This document shows, piece after piece, positions 18,221 through 27,551 of a stretch of 37,087 nucleotides of DNA; the first letter of the stretch is position 1; every line of letters begins with the position of its first letter. The notes under the pieces are model-generated. The model saw nothing but the letters and a program-made list of their open reading frames with translations. It was not told where the DNA came from and made no database searches. Source of the DNA: Burkholderiales bacterium (GTDB taxonomy: Bacteria; Pseudomonadota; Gammaproteobacteria; Burkholderiales; Burkholderiaceae_F). Both the position numbers and the translations under genes were made by a program. The stretch is taken from positions 360 through 37,446 of the forward strand of contig OMSW01000290.1 of the NCBI GenBank assembly GCA_900290295.1, written 5' to 3'.

Positions 18221-19246
18221 TTAGCTCCGGGGATCGAGGACTATGCGGCCGCGGATGGAGCCGCAGCGCATGGCATCGAAGACTTCATTGACCGTGGAAA
18301 GGGCGCTGACTTCCACGCGGCAACGCACGAGGCCCCTTGCGGCAAGGTCGAGCACCGCACGCAGGTCCTCTCGCGTACCAACAGCGGAACCCACGATATG
18401 CGCCTCGGCTCCAACGAGCGCGAGCGCTTGGAATTGCAGCGGCACGGAAGGCAGTCCAACGACACACAAGGTTCCATTGGGGCGCAATACCTTCATGGCG
18501 GAGTCGTAGGCAGCCTGCGCGGCCGAGGTGACGACAGCCGCGTGGACGCCGCCGCGCTTGCGAAGGGACCTCAATGCGTCCGGGTCGGTGGCATTTAGGG
18601 CGTGGTGCGCGCCGAGTTCACGTGCAAATGCCAGCTTCTCCTCGGCCACGTCCAGGGCAATCACTTCGGCGCCCATCGCTCGAGCGAGCTGCACGGCCAG
18701 GTGACCAAGCCCCCCAATACCGAACACAGCAACGGCCTGGCCCGCGGCCACGTTCGCCTTTTTGAGCGCACGATAGCTGGTTACGCCGGCGCACAGCAGC
18801 GGGGCGGCTTCCGCATCAGGCAGTTCATCGGGAATACGAACCGCGTAGGCGGAATTGGCGCACATGAACTGCGCATATCCACCGTCCACGGTCATGCCGG
18901 TTACTGCAGCGTTCTGGCGGCAAAGGTTCTCGTAGCCTTCCCGGCACTGTTCGCAAGTTCCGCAGGCGCGGTACAACCAGGGGACCCCGATGCGATCACC
19001 GACCTTGAAGTTTGTAACGGCTGCTCCGCAACGAACGACCCTGCCAACAACCTCATGGCCGGGGATGACGCGCTGTTTCGTAACGGCGCGAAAACCCGGC
19101 AGGTCGCCGTCCGCGATATGCAGGTCGGAGTGACAGACGCCGCACGCCAGTACCTCGAGCAGGACCTCGTCCGCAAGCGGATTGGGAACGGGCACGTTCT
19201 CCAGCAGCAGGGGTTTCCCATAATCGCTCAGCACGGCGGCAAGCAT
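18221..19246 (-). CDS. Zinc-dependent alcohol dehydrogenase (MDR family)
   Basis: NAD(P)-dependent oxidation of an alcohol to an aldehyde. The 341-residue product has all zinc ligands of classical medium-chain alcohol dehydrogenases: catalytic C38, H64 (in GHE) and C152, and structural C95, C98, C101 and C109. The Rossmann motif is GIGGLG (176-181). The ATG at 19246 is preceded by GGGAGG with a 9-nt spacer, so it was preferred to an upstream frame extension to 19282. The length and the GVPWLYRACGTCEQC segment match AdhA/AdhP-type ethanol dehydrogenases. It is divergent from the IclR-type gene, so control by that regulator is possible but not shown. Confidence 0.93.
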   Translation of the reverse strand: MLAAVLSDYGKPLLLENVPVPNPLADEVLLEVLACGVCHSDLHIADGDLPGFRAVTKQRVIPGHEVVGRVVRCGAAVTNFKVGDRIGVPWLYRACGTCEQCREGYENLCRQNAAVTGMTVDGGYAQFMCANSAYAVRIPDELPDAEAAPLLCAGVTSYRALKKANVAAGQAVAVFGIGGLGHLAVQLARAMGAEVIALDVAEEKLAFARELGAHHALNATDPDALRSLRKRGGVHAAVVTSAAQAAYDSAMKVLRPNGTLCVVGLPSVPLQFQALALVGAEAHIVGSAVGTREDLRAVLDLAARGLVRCRVEVSALSTVNEVFDAMRCGSIRGRIVLDPRS

Positions 19247-19272
19247 AGTTCGAGCCCTCCCAGTCCTGGCCG

Positions 19273-19281
19273 ATTCTAGCA
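19273..19281 (-). promoter_or_regulatory. Extended -10 element for the alcohol dehydrogenase gene
   Basis: Minus strand reads TGCTAGAAT, an extended -10 (TGn plus TAGAAT, 5 of 6 matches). The -35 region 17 nt upstream is poor, as is common with extended -10 promoters. Transcription from it would leave a leader of about 20 nt containing the GGGAGG ribosome-binding site. Confidence 0.4.
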
Positions 19282-19394
19282 ATGCGCGCGCCGCACGCTG
19301 TGCCTTGCTCTACCGAACGGCATCGGCCCGAGTGCAGCGCACCTGTGGAAAAGGTACATTCGACACTACTCGGCTGCAAAACGGAGTTCCCATT

Positions 19395-20262
19395 TTGGTT
19401 GTCAAGCTCGCCAGGAAGGTTCGATCCGCGCCGGGATCCGTGCTGGCGAAGACGACCGGCCTGAGCCTTGGTAGGCCAGTTCGGCCCAGCGTGCCGCGCA
19501 AGTCCAAGGACGATCGCCATTTCGTTACGGCACTAGCCCGTGGCCTTGAGGTGTTGGCCTGTTTCGGGACGGACGAGAGCACCCTAAGCAACCAGGAGCT
19601 GGCGCAGCGCCGCGAGCTGCCCAAGTCCACGGTGTCGCGCTTGACGATGACGCTGACCAAGCTCGGTTACCTGATTCATGTGGCGGAAAGCGGCCGCTAT
19701 CGCCTCGGCACTTCCTGCCTGGCTCTCGGCAGTGCGATGCTGACTCGCTTGGACGTTCGCAAGATCGCTCGACCGATGATGCAGGAACTGGCCAATTTTT
19801 CCAACCCGACGGTGTCGCTCGGCGTGCGCGACAAGCTGTCGATGATCTACGTCGAGAACTGCCGCAGCGCGGCGGCGCTGACACTGACGCTGGATGTGGG
19901 CGCCCGCATTCCGGTCGCGACCTCCGCCATCGGCCGTGCCTGGCTGGTGGCGGTTCCCGATCGCGAACGGGATGCGTTCATGGAGCCGGTTCGCGAGATA
20001 GACGACGTGGCTTGGCCGGGGATTCTGCATCGAGCGGGCCCGGGAGGACTACCGCACGCTCGGAGTTACCTGCTCGATCGGCGACTGGCAGAAGGACGTG
20101 AATGGGATCGCGCGCGCGTTTTATCCCGGCAACGGTTTGCCGATCATGGCCATCAATGTCGGCGGACCTTCGTTTAACCTGTCCCGCGACTTTTTGCTCC
20201 AGGAGGTACGGCCCCATTTGATCGATCTGGTGACGCGGCTCGAGAGTGCGCTGCCGCGCTAA
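19395..20262 (+). pseudogene. IclR-family transcriptional regulator, frameshifted
   Basis: The first part reads an IclR winged-helix domain: HFVTALARGLEVLACF, then NQELAQRRELPKSTVSRLTM (the recognition helix) and YRLGTSCLALG, followed by most of the effector domain. At about 20018-20021 (a GGGG run after VAWP) the frame must change: from 20032 the other frame reads ERAREDYRTLGVTCSIGDWQ, KDVNGIARAFYPG and SFNLSRDFLLQEVRPHLIDL to a TAA at 20262, a normal IclR C-terminus. Removing one G joins the two frames. Without it translation continues in a wrong frame to 20177 and lacks the effector-binding end. The start is uncertain: TTG 19395 has GGAG at 8-nt spacing, GTG 19491 is the alternative. It is divergent from the alcohol dehydrogenase gene and convergent with the next acyl-CoA dehydrogenase. 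A sequencing error in the G run is the main alternative. Confidence 0.8.
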
Positions 20263-20291
20263 GCGGCAGCAATGGCGGCCGTCCTGACGCT

Positions 20292-22097
20292 TCAAAACCA
20301 GTTCGGAGCCATCGCGAGCGTCGTGTCGTCCAGGCTGCGCAGCAAAGCGAGCTGGCCATCGGTGCGCGGTAGTTCCCACCGGTAGAACCAGCGACACGCC
20401 TGCAGCTTTCCTTGGTAGAAGCCGGCGTCGTCCGCGCTGGACGCTTGTGGCAGCGCGCGCGCCGCCGCCACCGCCTGGCGCAGCCAGATCCACGCCAGCA
20501 CGGTGTGCCCGAATGCTTCCAGAAAGGCGTTGGCATTGGCAAGCGCAGCCTCCGCGTCGCGTGCCAGTGCGGGCCGCAGCTCGTCTACGGTGCGGGTGAT
20601 TGCGTCCCAGGACCGTTTCAGCGCCGGTACGTGCTCGCGCAAGAGATGGTAGTCATTCGCCTCGGCCAGCGTGGTCTCCATTTCACGCCCGAGCAGCGCG
20701 AGCGCTGCGCCTTCCTTCATGACCACCTTGCGACCCAGCAGATCCATCGCCTGGATGCCGTGCGTCCCCTCGTGGATCATGTTCAGCCGGTTGTCACGCC
20801 AATACTGCTCGACCGGAAAATCACGCGTGTAGCCGTAGCCGCCATGAACCTGAATGGCAAGGCTGTTGGCTTCCAGGCAAAATTGCGACGGCCAAGACTT
20901 GACGACCGGCGTGAGCAGCTCCAGCAGCAGTCCCGCCTCGGCGCGGGCGGCCGCGCTTTCGCCGGTGCGTTGCTCGTCGACAAGACGCGCGGCATACAAA
21001 CCAAGCGCAAAGGCGCCTTCGACGTAGGCCTTTTGTGCCAGCAGCATGCGGCGCACATCGGCATGTTCGATCAGCGGCAGTTGCGGCTCGCGCGGATTCT
21101 TGTTGCCGGGCCGCCGCCCTTGCGGCCGCTCGCGCGCGTAGCGCAGGGCGGCGAGATAGCCGCGGTAACCGAGCATCACTGCGCCCATGCCAACGCCGAT
21201 GCGCGCCTCGTTCATCATGTGGAACATGTACCCGAGGCCTTCGTGCGGCTGCCCCACCAACTCGCCGATGCAGCGTCCGTTCTCGCCGAAGGAAAGCATC
21301 GTCGAGGTCGTGCCGCGCCAGCCCGTCTTGTGGATCAGTCCGGCGAGCGCCACATCGTTGCGCTCGCCGACTTGCCCGTTTTCATCGACGTGGAACTTCG
21401 GTACCGTGAAGAGCGATAGCCCCTTGACGCCCGCGGGCGCGCCCACGATGCGCGCGAGCACCAGGTGGACGATGTTTTCCGCCAGCTCGTGATCGCCACC
21501 GGAAATGAAGATTTTCTGGCCCCTGATCGAATAGCGACCGTCGGGTAGGGGAGAGGCGGTCGTGATGAGGTCCGACAGGCTCGAGCCCGCCTGGGGTTCC
21601 GTCAGCACCATCGTTCCGAAGAAGCGCCCTGTCCGCAGCGCCGGCAGGTAGCGGGTGCGCTGGGCCGCGCTGCCGAATCGCTCGATGACATTCGCGTTGG
21701 CCGATGTCAGGCCGACATAGGAGGTGGTCGCAATGTTGGCGCTGCGAAACAACGACCAGCAGGCTTCCGCCACCACCTCGGGCAGTTGCATGCCACCGGC
21801 CTCGTAGTCGGCGGTCGCGCACTGCAGTCCCGCTGCGCAAATCGCCTGCACTGCCTCGCCCACTTCGCGCACCATCTGCACCCGTCCCTCGACGAGCCGA
21901 GGCTCGTTTTCGTCCGCCAGGCGGTTGTGCGGCGCGAATTTCTCGGTTGCGATCGCAAGCGATGTGTCGAGCGCCGCATCGAAGGTCTCTCGACTGTGGT
22001 CGGCGTAGCGCGGTCGACGTGTCAGCGCCTCGGCATCGAGCACTTCGTATAACTGGAAGGCCAGATCGCGCTGCGAAACGAGTTCATCGGTTGACAT
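20292..22097 (-). CDS. Acyl-CoA dehydrogenase, large DmdC-like type with C-terminal domain
   Basis: FAD flavoenzyme that introduces a 2,3 double bond into an acyl-CoA. The 601-residue product is longer than ordinary acyl-CoA dehydrogenases (about 380-400) because of a C-terminal helical extension (about 470-600), as in the group that includes the 3-methylmercaptopropionyl-CoA dehydrogenase DmdC. Visible are the flavin-site segment MVLTEPQAGSSLSD (163-176), GGYGYTRDFPVEQYWRDNR (419-437) and HEGTHGIQAMDLLGRK (442-457) with the catalytic-base Glu at 443. The ATG at 22097 has AAGGTG 5 nt upstream. It is transcribed away from the fused hydratase/dehydrogenase operon, sharing a 256-nt control region with a palindromic site. 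The substrate is unknown; DmdA and DmdD are not in the window. Confidence 0.92.
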   Translation of the reverse strand: MSTDELVSQRDLAFQLYEVLDAEALTRRPRYADHSRETFDAALDTSLAIATEKFAPHNRLADENEPRLVEGRVQMVREVGEAVQAICAAGLQCATADYEAGGMQLPEVVAEACWSLFRSANIATTSYVGLTSANANVIERFGSAAQRTRYLPALRTGRFFGTMVLTEPQAGSSLSDLITTASPLPDGRYSIRGQKIFISGGDHELAENIVHLVLARIVGAPAGVKGLSLFTVPKFHVDENGQVGERNDVALAGLIHKTGWRGTTSTMLSFGENGRCIGELVGQPHEGLGYMFHMMNEARIGVGMGAVMLGYRGYLAALRYARERPQGRRPGNKNPREPQLPLIEHADVRRMLLAQKAYVEGAFALGLYAARLVDEQRTGESAAARAEAGLLLELLTPVVKSWPSQFCLEANSLAIQVHGGYGYTRDFPVEQYWRDNRLNMIHEGTHGIQAMDLLGRKVVMKEGAALALLGREMETTLAEANDYHLLREHVPALKRSWDAITRTVDELRPALARDAEAALANANAFLEAFGHTVLAWIWLRQAVAAARALPQASSADDAGFYQGKLQACRWFYRWELPRTDGQLALLRSLDDTTLAMAPNWF

Positions 22098-22230
22098 GAC
22101 TTCACCTTGGTCCTGGTTGTGCCCCTTGGCGACGGACCTGGGGCCGGATCCGCGGTAGGGCCGCATCTTTGCTATGCAGATCGATGCTGCTCTTTGCCCG
22201 CCGCTCGGTCGGGGGACGCGCGCGCTGCGC

Positions 22231-22259
22231 TTTACAGGGCGCGCACGCGTAACTATTAT
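22231..22259 (+). promoter_or_regulatory. Predicted sigma70-type promoter of the beta-oxidation operon
   Basis: TTTACA (22231-22236, 5 of 6 matches to the -35 consensus) is followed after exactly 17 nt by TATTAT (22254-22259, 5 of 6 matches to the -10). It lies 95 nt upstream of the ATG at 22354 and is the best promoter-like sequence in the window. The -10 overlaps the palindrome at 22255-22268. Confidence 0.65.
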
Positions 22260-22268
22260 GGCCATAAT
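22255..22268. promoter_or_regulatory. Perfect 14-nt palindrome overlapping the -10 box, candidate operator
   Basis: ATTATGGCCATAAT is exactly self-complementary and spans the -10 box to the likely transcription start of the plus-strand operon, the classical location of a repressor site. It also lies in the shared control region of the minus-strand acyl-CoA dehydrogenase. Its A+T-rich arms stand out from the surrounding G+C-rich sequence. Confidence 0.5.
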
Positions 22269-22353
22269 GCAGAACCGGCGCCTGCAGTGCAGAACAATGC
22301 CTCCGGCCTGCTTCCCGCTTGTGCCACCACGCCGTAGCCCAGGACCTCCGCCC

Positions 22354-24444
22354 ATGGATAACCTCTCGTATAGCGTGCGTGGAAATGTCGCCGTGCTGAC
22401 ACTCAACAACCCGCCGGTCAACGGCCTCGGTTTTCGGCTGCGCAGCGATTTGCTGAGCGCGTTTGACCGTGCGCAGAACGATCCCCAGGTGCGTGCTCTG
22501 GTGCTGTACGGCGGTGACACGGTATTTTCGGGCGGTGCGGACGTGCGCGAGTTCGGCTCGCCCAAGGCGTCGATGGAGCCCAATCTGCCAAGCGTGATCC
22601 GCGCGCTCGAATCATCTGCAAAACCAGTGGTCGCCGCGATTGCGGGGAACTGCCTTGGCGGCGGATTGGAACTGGCGCTAGGCTGCCACTGGCGTGTCGC
22701 GAAGGCCGATGCCTCGCTGGGTCTACCCGAGGTGAAGCTCGGATTGCTGCCCGGCGCCGGCGGCACGCAACGCCTGCCGCGTGCCATCGGCCTGGAGCCT
22801 GCGCTGAACATGATCGTCTCCGGCGAGGCGCAGTCGGCCTCCACCTTTGCCGCGACGGCGCTGGTCGACGTGGTGGTCGATGGCGAATTGCTGCCCCAGG
22901 CTCTGGCCTTTGCGGAAAAGCTGATCGCCGACGCGCGACCGCTGCGCCGGCTGCGCGACCTCAAGGTCGATGCGCCTGCGGCCGAAGCCTACCTGCAATT
23001 TGCTCGCAACAGCGTGCGCGCTGGCGCTGGGAACCTGCCTGCCCCGTTGCGGTGCGTTGACGCCGTCGCTGCCTCGGTGAGCACGCCATTCGAAGAAGGC
23101 CTCAGGATCGAACGTGCGGCGTTCATTGAGCTGATGAACACGCCGGAATCGCGGGCGCTGCGCCACGTGTTCGCGGCCGAGCGCGCGGCGGGAAAGGTCG
23201 ATGGCTTGCCTGCCGACACGCCGCTGCGAGAGGTTCGCAGGATCGGCGTCATCGGTGCGGGCACCATGGGCGGGGGAATCGCGATGAGCTTCGCCAACGC
23301 CGCGTACCCGGTGGTGTTGCTCGAAGCCAGCCAGGCTGCGCTCGACAAGGGACTGGCCACGATACGCAAGAATTATCTCCACACCTTGAGCAAGGGCAAG
23401 ATCTCGCAAGAACAAGTCGACCAGCGCCTGGCGCTGATCCAGCCGACGCTCAGCTACCAGGACCTGCGCGGTGCCGACCTGATTATCGAGGCGGTCTTCG
23501 AGAACATGGAAGTCAAGCAACCGGTGTTCGAAATGCTGGATAAGGTGGCCAAGGCGGGCGCCATCCTGGCATCTAACACCTCGACCCTGGACCTGAATCG
23601 CATCGCCGCCTTCACCAAACGGCCGCATGACGTGATCGGCCTGCACTTCTTTAGTCCGGCCAACGTGATGCGCCTGCTCGAGGTGGTGCGCGGCGACAAG
23701 ACGGCGCCCGATGCTCTGGCCACTGCGATGCAGCTGTCCAAGCGCATCAAGAAGGTGGCGGTGGTTTCGGGCGTGTGTGACGGCTTCATCGGCAACCGCA
23801 TGCTGGCGCGCTACGGCGCTGCCGCCAATGACCTGCTGAACCTGGGTGCGATGCCGCAGCAGGTGGACCGCGCACTGGAGCAGTTCGGGCTGGCGATGGG
23901 CATCTTCCGGGTCGGCGATCTGGCGGGCTTGGACATCGGCTGGGCGATCCGCAAGCGCCGCGCTGCCGAGCGTCCGGGCGAGGATTTGCCAACGATCGCC
24001 GACCGCATCTGCGAAGCCGGTCGCTTCGGGCAGAAGACGGGAGCGGGCTGGTACCGCTACGAGCCGGGCCGGCGCGATCCCTTGCCCGACCCTGCGGTCG
24101 AGCGGATTATCGAGCAGTGGCGTAAGGAGCATGGCTACACGCCCCGCATGATCGGCGATGCCGAGATTGTCGAGCGCTGTATCTACGCGCTCGTCAACGA
24201 GGGTGCGCGCATCCTCGAGGACGGCATCGCGCAGCGCGCCTCCGACATCGATGTCGTCTATCTCAACGGTTACGGCTTTCCGCGCTACCGTGGCGGACCG
24301 ATGCGCTACGCCGACGAGGTGGGCCTGCCCAACGTCGTGCGTGCGCTGCGCCGGATAGCGACAGAATCGCCGGCCGATGCCGCCTACTGGGCGCCAGCGC
24401 CCTTGCTGCTGCGTCTGGCCGAAGAGGGCAAGAGCTTCGCCTAA
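22354..24444 (+). CDS. Fused enoyl-CoA hydratase/isomerase - 3-hydroxyacyl-CoA dehydrogenase
   Basis: Multifunctional beta-oxidation enzyme: hydrates 2-enoyl-CoA and oxidises the resulting 3-hydroxyacyl-CoA with NAD+. The 696-residue product has an N-terminal crotonase domain with the oxyanion-hole segments [11 protein letters not shown] (58-68) and [13 protein letters not shown] (98-110), and the two acid residues E106 and E126 ([14 protein letters not shown]). The dehydrogenase half starts with [12 protein letters not shown] (297-308), and contains [17 protein letters not shown] with the catalytic His and two C-terminal helical domains. Length is that of the FadJ/peroxisomal MFE type, slightly shorter than E. 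coli FadB/FadJ. The ATG at 22354 is preceded by AGGA with a 9-nt spacer. It is the first gene of the operon and is followed after 35 nt by thiolase. Confidence 0.95.
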   Translation: MDNLSYSVRGNVAVLTLNNPPVNGLGFRLRSDLLSAFDRAQNDPQVRALVLYGGDTVFSGGADVREFGSPKASMEPNLPSVIRALESSAKPVVAAIAGNCLGGGLELALGCHWRVAKADASLGLPEVKLGLLPGAGGTQRLPRAIGLEPALNMIVSGEAQSASTFAATALVDVVVDGELLPQALAFAEKLIADARPLRRLRDLKVDAPAAEAYLQFARNSVRAGAGNLPAPLRCVDAVAASVSTPFEEGLRIERAAFIELMNTPESRALRHVFAAERAAGKVDGLPADTPLREVRRIGVIGAGTMGGGIAMSFANAAYPVVLLEASQAALDKGLATIRKNYLHTLSKGKISQEQVDQRLALIQPTLSYQDLRGADLIIEAVFENMEVKQPVFEMLDKVAKAGAILASNTSTLDLNRIAAFTKRPHDVIGLHFFSPANVMRLLEVVRGDKTAPDALATAMQLSKRIKKVAVVSGVCDGFIGNRMLARYGAAANDLLNLGAMPQQVDRALEQFGLAMGIFRVGDLAGLDIGWAIRKRRAAERPGEDLPTIADRICEAGRFGQKTGAGWYRYEPGRRDPLPDPAVERIIEQWRKEHGYTPRMIGDAEIVERCIYALVNEGARILEDGIAQRASDIDVVYLNGYGFPRYRGGPMRYADEVGLPNVVRALRRIATESPADAAYWAPAPLLLRLAEEGKSFA

Positions 24445-24479
24445 GATCTCGGCCGCGCGCCCGCCAACAGGAGCAACGC

Positions 24480-25658
24480 ATGATCGATGCCGTCATTGTC
24501 GCGACCGCCCGCACCGGGCTGGCCAAGAGCTGGAAGGGCGCTTTCAACATGACCTATGGAGCCACGCTGGGCGCTCACGCCGTGCAACATGCGGTCGCGC
24601 GTGCCGGCATCGACCCGGCGGAGGTCGAGGATGTCATCATGGGCGGCGCCCTCGGCGAAGGCACCACCGGCGGCAACATCGCGCGCACAATTGCGCTGCG
24701 CGCCGGGTTGCCGGTGACCACAGGCGGCGTTTCCATCAACCGCTTCTGTGCCTCCGGGCTGCAGACCATTGCCATGGCCGCGCAGCGCGTGATGACCGAG
24801 GGCGTGCCGGTGATCGCCGCTGGCGGCGTCGAGAGCATCTCCTGCGTGCAGAACGAAGCCAACGCGCACATGCGGCGCGATCCCTGGCTGCTGGAGCACA
24901 AGCCGGAGATCTACTGGAGCATGCTGCAGACCGCCGAGCAGGTGGCCAAGCGCTACCAGATCTCCAAGGAAGCGCAGGACGAGTATGGGGTGCGCAGCCA
25001 GCAACGCGCCACCGCGGCCCAGGCGGCCGGCAGGTTCCGTGACGAGATCGTGCCCATGACGACCACGATGGGAGTGGTGGACAGGGCCACCGGTCGCATC
25101 ACGACTCGAGAGGTGACCATTGCCGCCGATGAGGGTATCCGGCCGGACACCACGCTCGAAGGGGTCTCGAAGATCCGCCCCGCGCTGCCCGGAGGCGTGG
25201 TGACCGCAGGCAACGCCAGCCAGTTCTCCGATGGTGCCTCGGCCTGCGTGGTGATGAACGGCAAGCTCGCGGAGCAGCGGGGCCTGCAGCCCTTAGGCAT
25301 CTTCCGCGGCTTCGCGATCGCCGGCTGCGAACCCGACGAGATGGGCATCGGCCCCGTTTTCGCGATTCCCCGCCTGTTGCAGCGAGCGGGCGTCCGGATG
25401 AACGACATCGACCTGTGGGAGCTCAACGAAGCGTTTGCCTGCCAAGTGCTGTATTGCCGCGACAAGCTGGGCATCCCCGACGAGCGGCTCAACGTCAACG
25501 GCGGCGCGATTGCGGTTGGCCATCCCTACGGCGTTTCCGGCGCGCGCCTCACCGGGCACGCTCTGATCGAAGGCGAACGCCGAGGTGCCAAGTACGTCGT
25601 CGTGGCCATGTGCGTCGGTGGCGGCCAAGGTGCGGCCGGTCTGTTTGAGGTGTGCTGA
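24480..25658 (+). CDS. Acetyl-CoA acyltransferase (thiolase)
   Basis: Cleaves 3-ketoacyl-CoA with CoA to acetyl-CoA (or propionyl-CoA) and a shortened acyl-CoA, the last step of beta-oxidation. The 392-residue product has the nucleophilic cysteine C90 in [10 protein letters not shown], the [14 protein letters not shown] motif with H348, and the second cysteine C378 in [13 protein letters not shown]. All catalytic residues are present. AGGAG at 24469-24473 lies 6 nt before the ATG. Placement directly after the fused hydratase/dehydrogenase and before the SDR makes it the thiolase of this pathway; chain-length preference is unknown. Confidence 0.95.
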   Translation: MIDAVIVATARTGLAKSWKGAFNMTYGATLGAHAVQHAVARAGIDPAEVEDVIMGGALGEGTTGGNIARTIALRAGLPVTTGGVSINRFCASGLQTIAMAAQRVMTEGVPVIAAGGVESISCVQNEANAHMRRDPWLLEHKPEIYWSMLQTAEQVAKRYQISKEAQDEYGVRSQQRATAAQAAGRFRDEIVPMTTTMGVVDRATGRITTREVTIAADEGIRPDTTLEGVSKIRPALPGGVVTAGNASQFSDGASACVVMNGKLAEQRGLQPLGIFRGFAIAGCEPDEMGIGPVFAIPRLLQRAGVRMNDIDLWELNEAFACQVLYCRDKLGIPDERLNVNGGAIAVGHPYGVSGARLTGHALIEGERRGAKYVVVAMCVGGGQGAAGLFEVC

Positions 25659-25670
25659 GGAGGCGCTGCA

Positions 25671-26444
25671 ATGGCTGTCATGAATCTTTTCCAGCTTGCC
25701 GGCCAGGTGGCTCTGGTGACCGGCGGCTCTCGCGGCCTGGGCTTGCAGATGGCCGAGGCGCTAGGGGAGATGGGTTGCAAGCTGGCGATCAGCGCACGCA
25801 AGGCGGACGAGTTGCGGGCGGCGAAGGCGCAGCTTGAGGCGCTCGGCACCCGGGTGCTGAGCTGTGTGATCGACCTGCAGCAATTCGACCGCATTCCGGC
25901 CCTGGTCGACGAGGTCGTTGCGGAACTTGGCGATATTGACATCCTCGTCAACAATGCGGGCGCAACCTGGGGGGCGCCTGCGGAAAGCTACCCGGACGAG
26001 GCGTGGCACAAGGTGATGAACCTCAACGTTACCGCGCCGTTTTTTCTCGCACGAGAGGTCGGCCGCCGCTGCATGATCCCGCGCCGGCGCGGCAAGATCA
26101 TCAACGTGGCATCGATAGCGGGGCTCAAGGCCGCGGGGCCGGGCATGCATACCATCGCGTACAACACCTCAAAGGCTGCGGCGATCCATATGACGCGTTC
26201 ACTGGCTTCGGAGTGGGGACGCTTCGATATCAACGTCAATGCGATCTGCCCAGGGTTCTTCCCCACGAAGATGTCGGCCGGCCTGCTCGACAAGATCTCC
26301 GATGCCGTGATCGCACACACACCGCTGGGTCGCCTTGGGGGCGACGAGGACCTGAAGGGAGCCGTGGTGTTTCTGGCCAGCCAAGCCTCGCGCCATATCA
26401 CGGGCCAGTATCTCGCCGTGGACGGAGGCTCGTCGGTCGTATGA
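25671..26444 (+). CDS. Short-chain dehydrogenase/reductase (SDR), candidate 4-oxoacyl-CoA reductase
   Basis: NAD(P)(H)-dependent oxidoreductase of 257 residues with the classical SDR features: TGGSRGLG (17-24), NNAG (94-97), catalytic S148, and YNTSK with Y164 and K168, ending in [11 protein letters not shown]. The ATG at 25671 follows a GGAGG sequence, 12 nt after the thiolase gene. Its stop overlaps the start of the kinase gene by 4 nt (ATGA), implying tightly coupled expression. In the levulinate (lva) pathway an oxidoreductase reduces the 4-oxoacyl-CoA to the 4-hydroxyacyl-CoA before phosphorylation; the context here suggests the same step, but SDR sequence alone does not define the substrate. 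Confidence 0.88.
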   Translation: MAVMNLFQLAGQVALVTGGSRGLGLQMAEALGEMGCKLAISARKADELRAAKAQLEALGTRVLSCVIDLQQFDRIPALVDEVVAELGDIDILVNNAGATWGAPAESYPDEAWHKVMNLNVTAPFFLAREVGRRCMIPRRRGKIINVASIAGLKAAGPGMHTIAYNTSKAAAIHMTRSLASEWGRFDINVNAICPGFFPTKMSAGLLDKISDAVIAHTPLGRLGGDEDLKGAVVFLASQASRHITGQYLAVDGGSSVV

Positions 26445-27523
26445 GCGCCACCGCCCAGCAGAGCTTCTCCGGCACGCGGCCCGTAGCACCGCAACACGCG
26501 TTCGACGAGGCGCGGCTGGCCGCATACCTGCGCGAGCACATCGATGGATACGACGGTGAGCTTCGGGTTGATCAGTTCAAGGGAGGTCAGTCCAATCCGA
26601 CCTATCTGCTCACAGCGGGCGGTGATCGTTATGTATTGCGGCGCAAGCCGCCGGGGGTCCTGCTGGCGTCGGCTCATGCGGTCGAGCGCGAGTTTCGTGT
26701 CATGCGTGCGCTCGCTGGGACCGCGGTTCCCGTGGCGCACGTGCATGTGCTGTGCGAGGACCCCGAGGTCATCGGCACCGCGTTCTACGTGATGGACTAT
26801 GTCGATGGCCGCGTCTTCTGGGATTCGAGCCTGCCCGGCATGAGTCCCGGCGAGCGCGCAGCGATCTACGACGAGATGAACCGCGTGATCGCAGCGCTGC
26901 ATCGGGTGAATCCGGCGGCCGTCGGTCTGGCCGACTACGGCAAACCGGGAAATTACATTGCGCGCCAGGTGGCGCGCTGGACCAAGCAGTACCGGGCGGC
27001 GGAGACCGAACGCATCGAAGCGGCCGACCGCCTGATCGAGTGGTTGCCGCAGCACATCCCCGCCGAGGGCGAGACGCGCATCGTGCATGGCGACTTTCGT
27101 CTCGACAACATGATCTTCCACCCCACCGAGCCGCGCATCCTGGCGGTCCTGGACTGGGAACTGTCGACCTTGGGCGATCCGCTGGTCGACTTCGCTTACC
27201 ACTGCATGATTTGGCGCATGCCGGCGGATACCTTGCGCGGTCTTGCAGGGGTCGACGTGCAAGCGCTGGGAATTCCCGGGGAGGCTGCCTACCTGCAACG
27301 GTACCTGCAGCGGATCGGCAGCGAGCGCCCCGTGACGCGCGCCGATTGGACCTATTACCTCGTCTTCAATATGTTCCGACTGGTCGGGATCCTGCAGGGC
27401 GTCGTGGCGCGCGCGCTGCAGGGCAACGCCTCGAGCCCATTGGCGCTCGAGACCGGCAGGCGCACCGGGCCCCTGGCGGACCAGGCATGGGCATTGGCGC
27501 AGACGATTTCGCCGGAGCGCTGA
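26441..27523 (+). CDS. APH-family phosphotransferase, ACAD11 kinase-domain type (LvaA-like)
   Basis: The 360-residue product corresponds to the N-terminal kinase half of animal ACAD10/ACAD11. Visible are [10 protein letters not shown] (47-56), YVLRRKPPG (64-72) with the nucleotide-binding Lys69, [12 protein letters not shown] (115-126), the catalytic loop HGDFRLDN (216-223, Asp218) and the metal-binding [11 protein letters not shown] (237-247, Asp238). In ACAD10/11 and in LvaA of the Pseudomonas putida levulinate pathway, such kinases phosphorylate the 4-hydroxyl group of a 4-hydroxyacyl-CoA. The ATG overlaps the SDR stop, and the ACAD-half gene follows after 28 nt. No small LvaB-like partner gene is present between them. 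Aminoglycoside resistance is unlikely given this context. Confidence 0.9.
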   Translation: MSATAQQSFSGTRPVAPQHAFDEARLAAYLREHIDGYDGELRVDQFKGGQSNPTYLLTAGGDRYVLRRKPPGVLLASAHAVEREFRVMRALAGTAVPVAHVHVLCEDPEVIGTAFYVMDYVDGRVFWDSSLPGMSPGERAAIYDEMNRVIAALHRVNPAAVGLADYGKPGNYIARQVARWTKQYRAAETERIEAADRLIEWLPQHIPAEGETRIVHGDFRLDNMIFHPTEPRILAVLDWELSTLGDPLVDFAYHCMIWRMPADTLRGLAGVDVQALGIPGEAAYLQRYLQRIGSERPVTRADWTYYLVFNMFRLVGILQGVVARALQGNASSPLALETGRRTGPLADQAWALAQTISPER

Positions 27524-27551
27524 ACTTCCACATTCGTCGAAAGGATACCCC

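Noticed and set aside
22723-24132. 469-codon minus-strand open frame opposite the fused hydratase/dehydrogenase gene
   Set aside because: Same reason: a mirror frame of a conserved gene with no features of its own.
26441-27523. Antibiotic-resistance phosphotransferase
   Set aside because: The APH fold is shared, but the sequence matches the kinase half of ACAD11 and lies in a CoA-catabolic operon.
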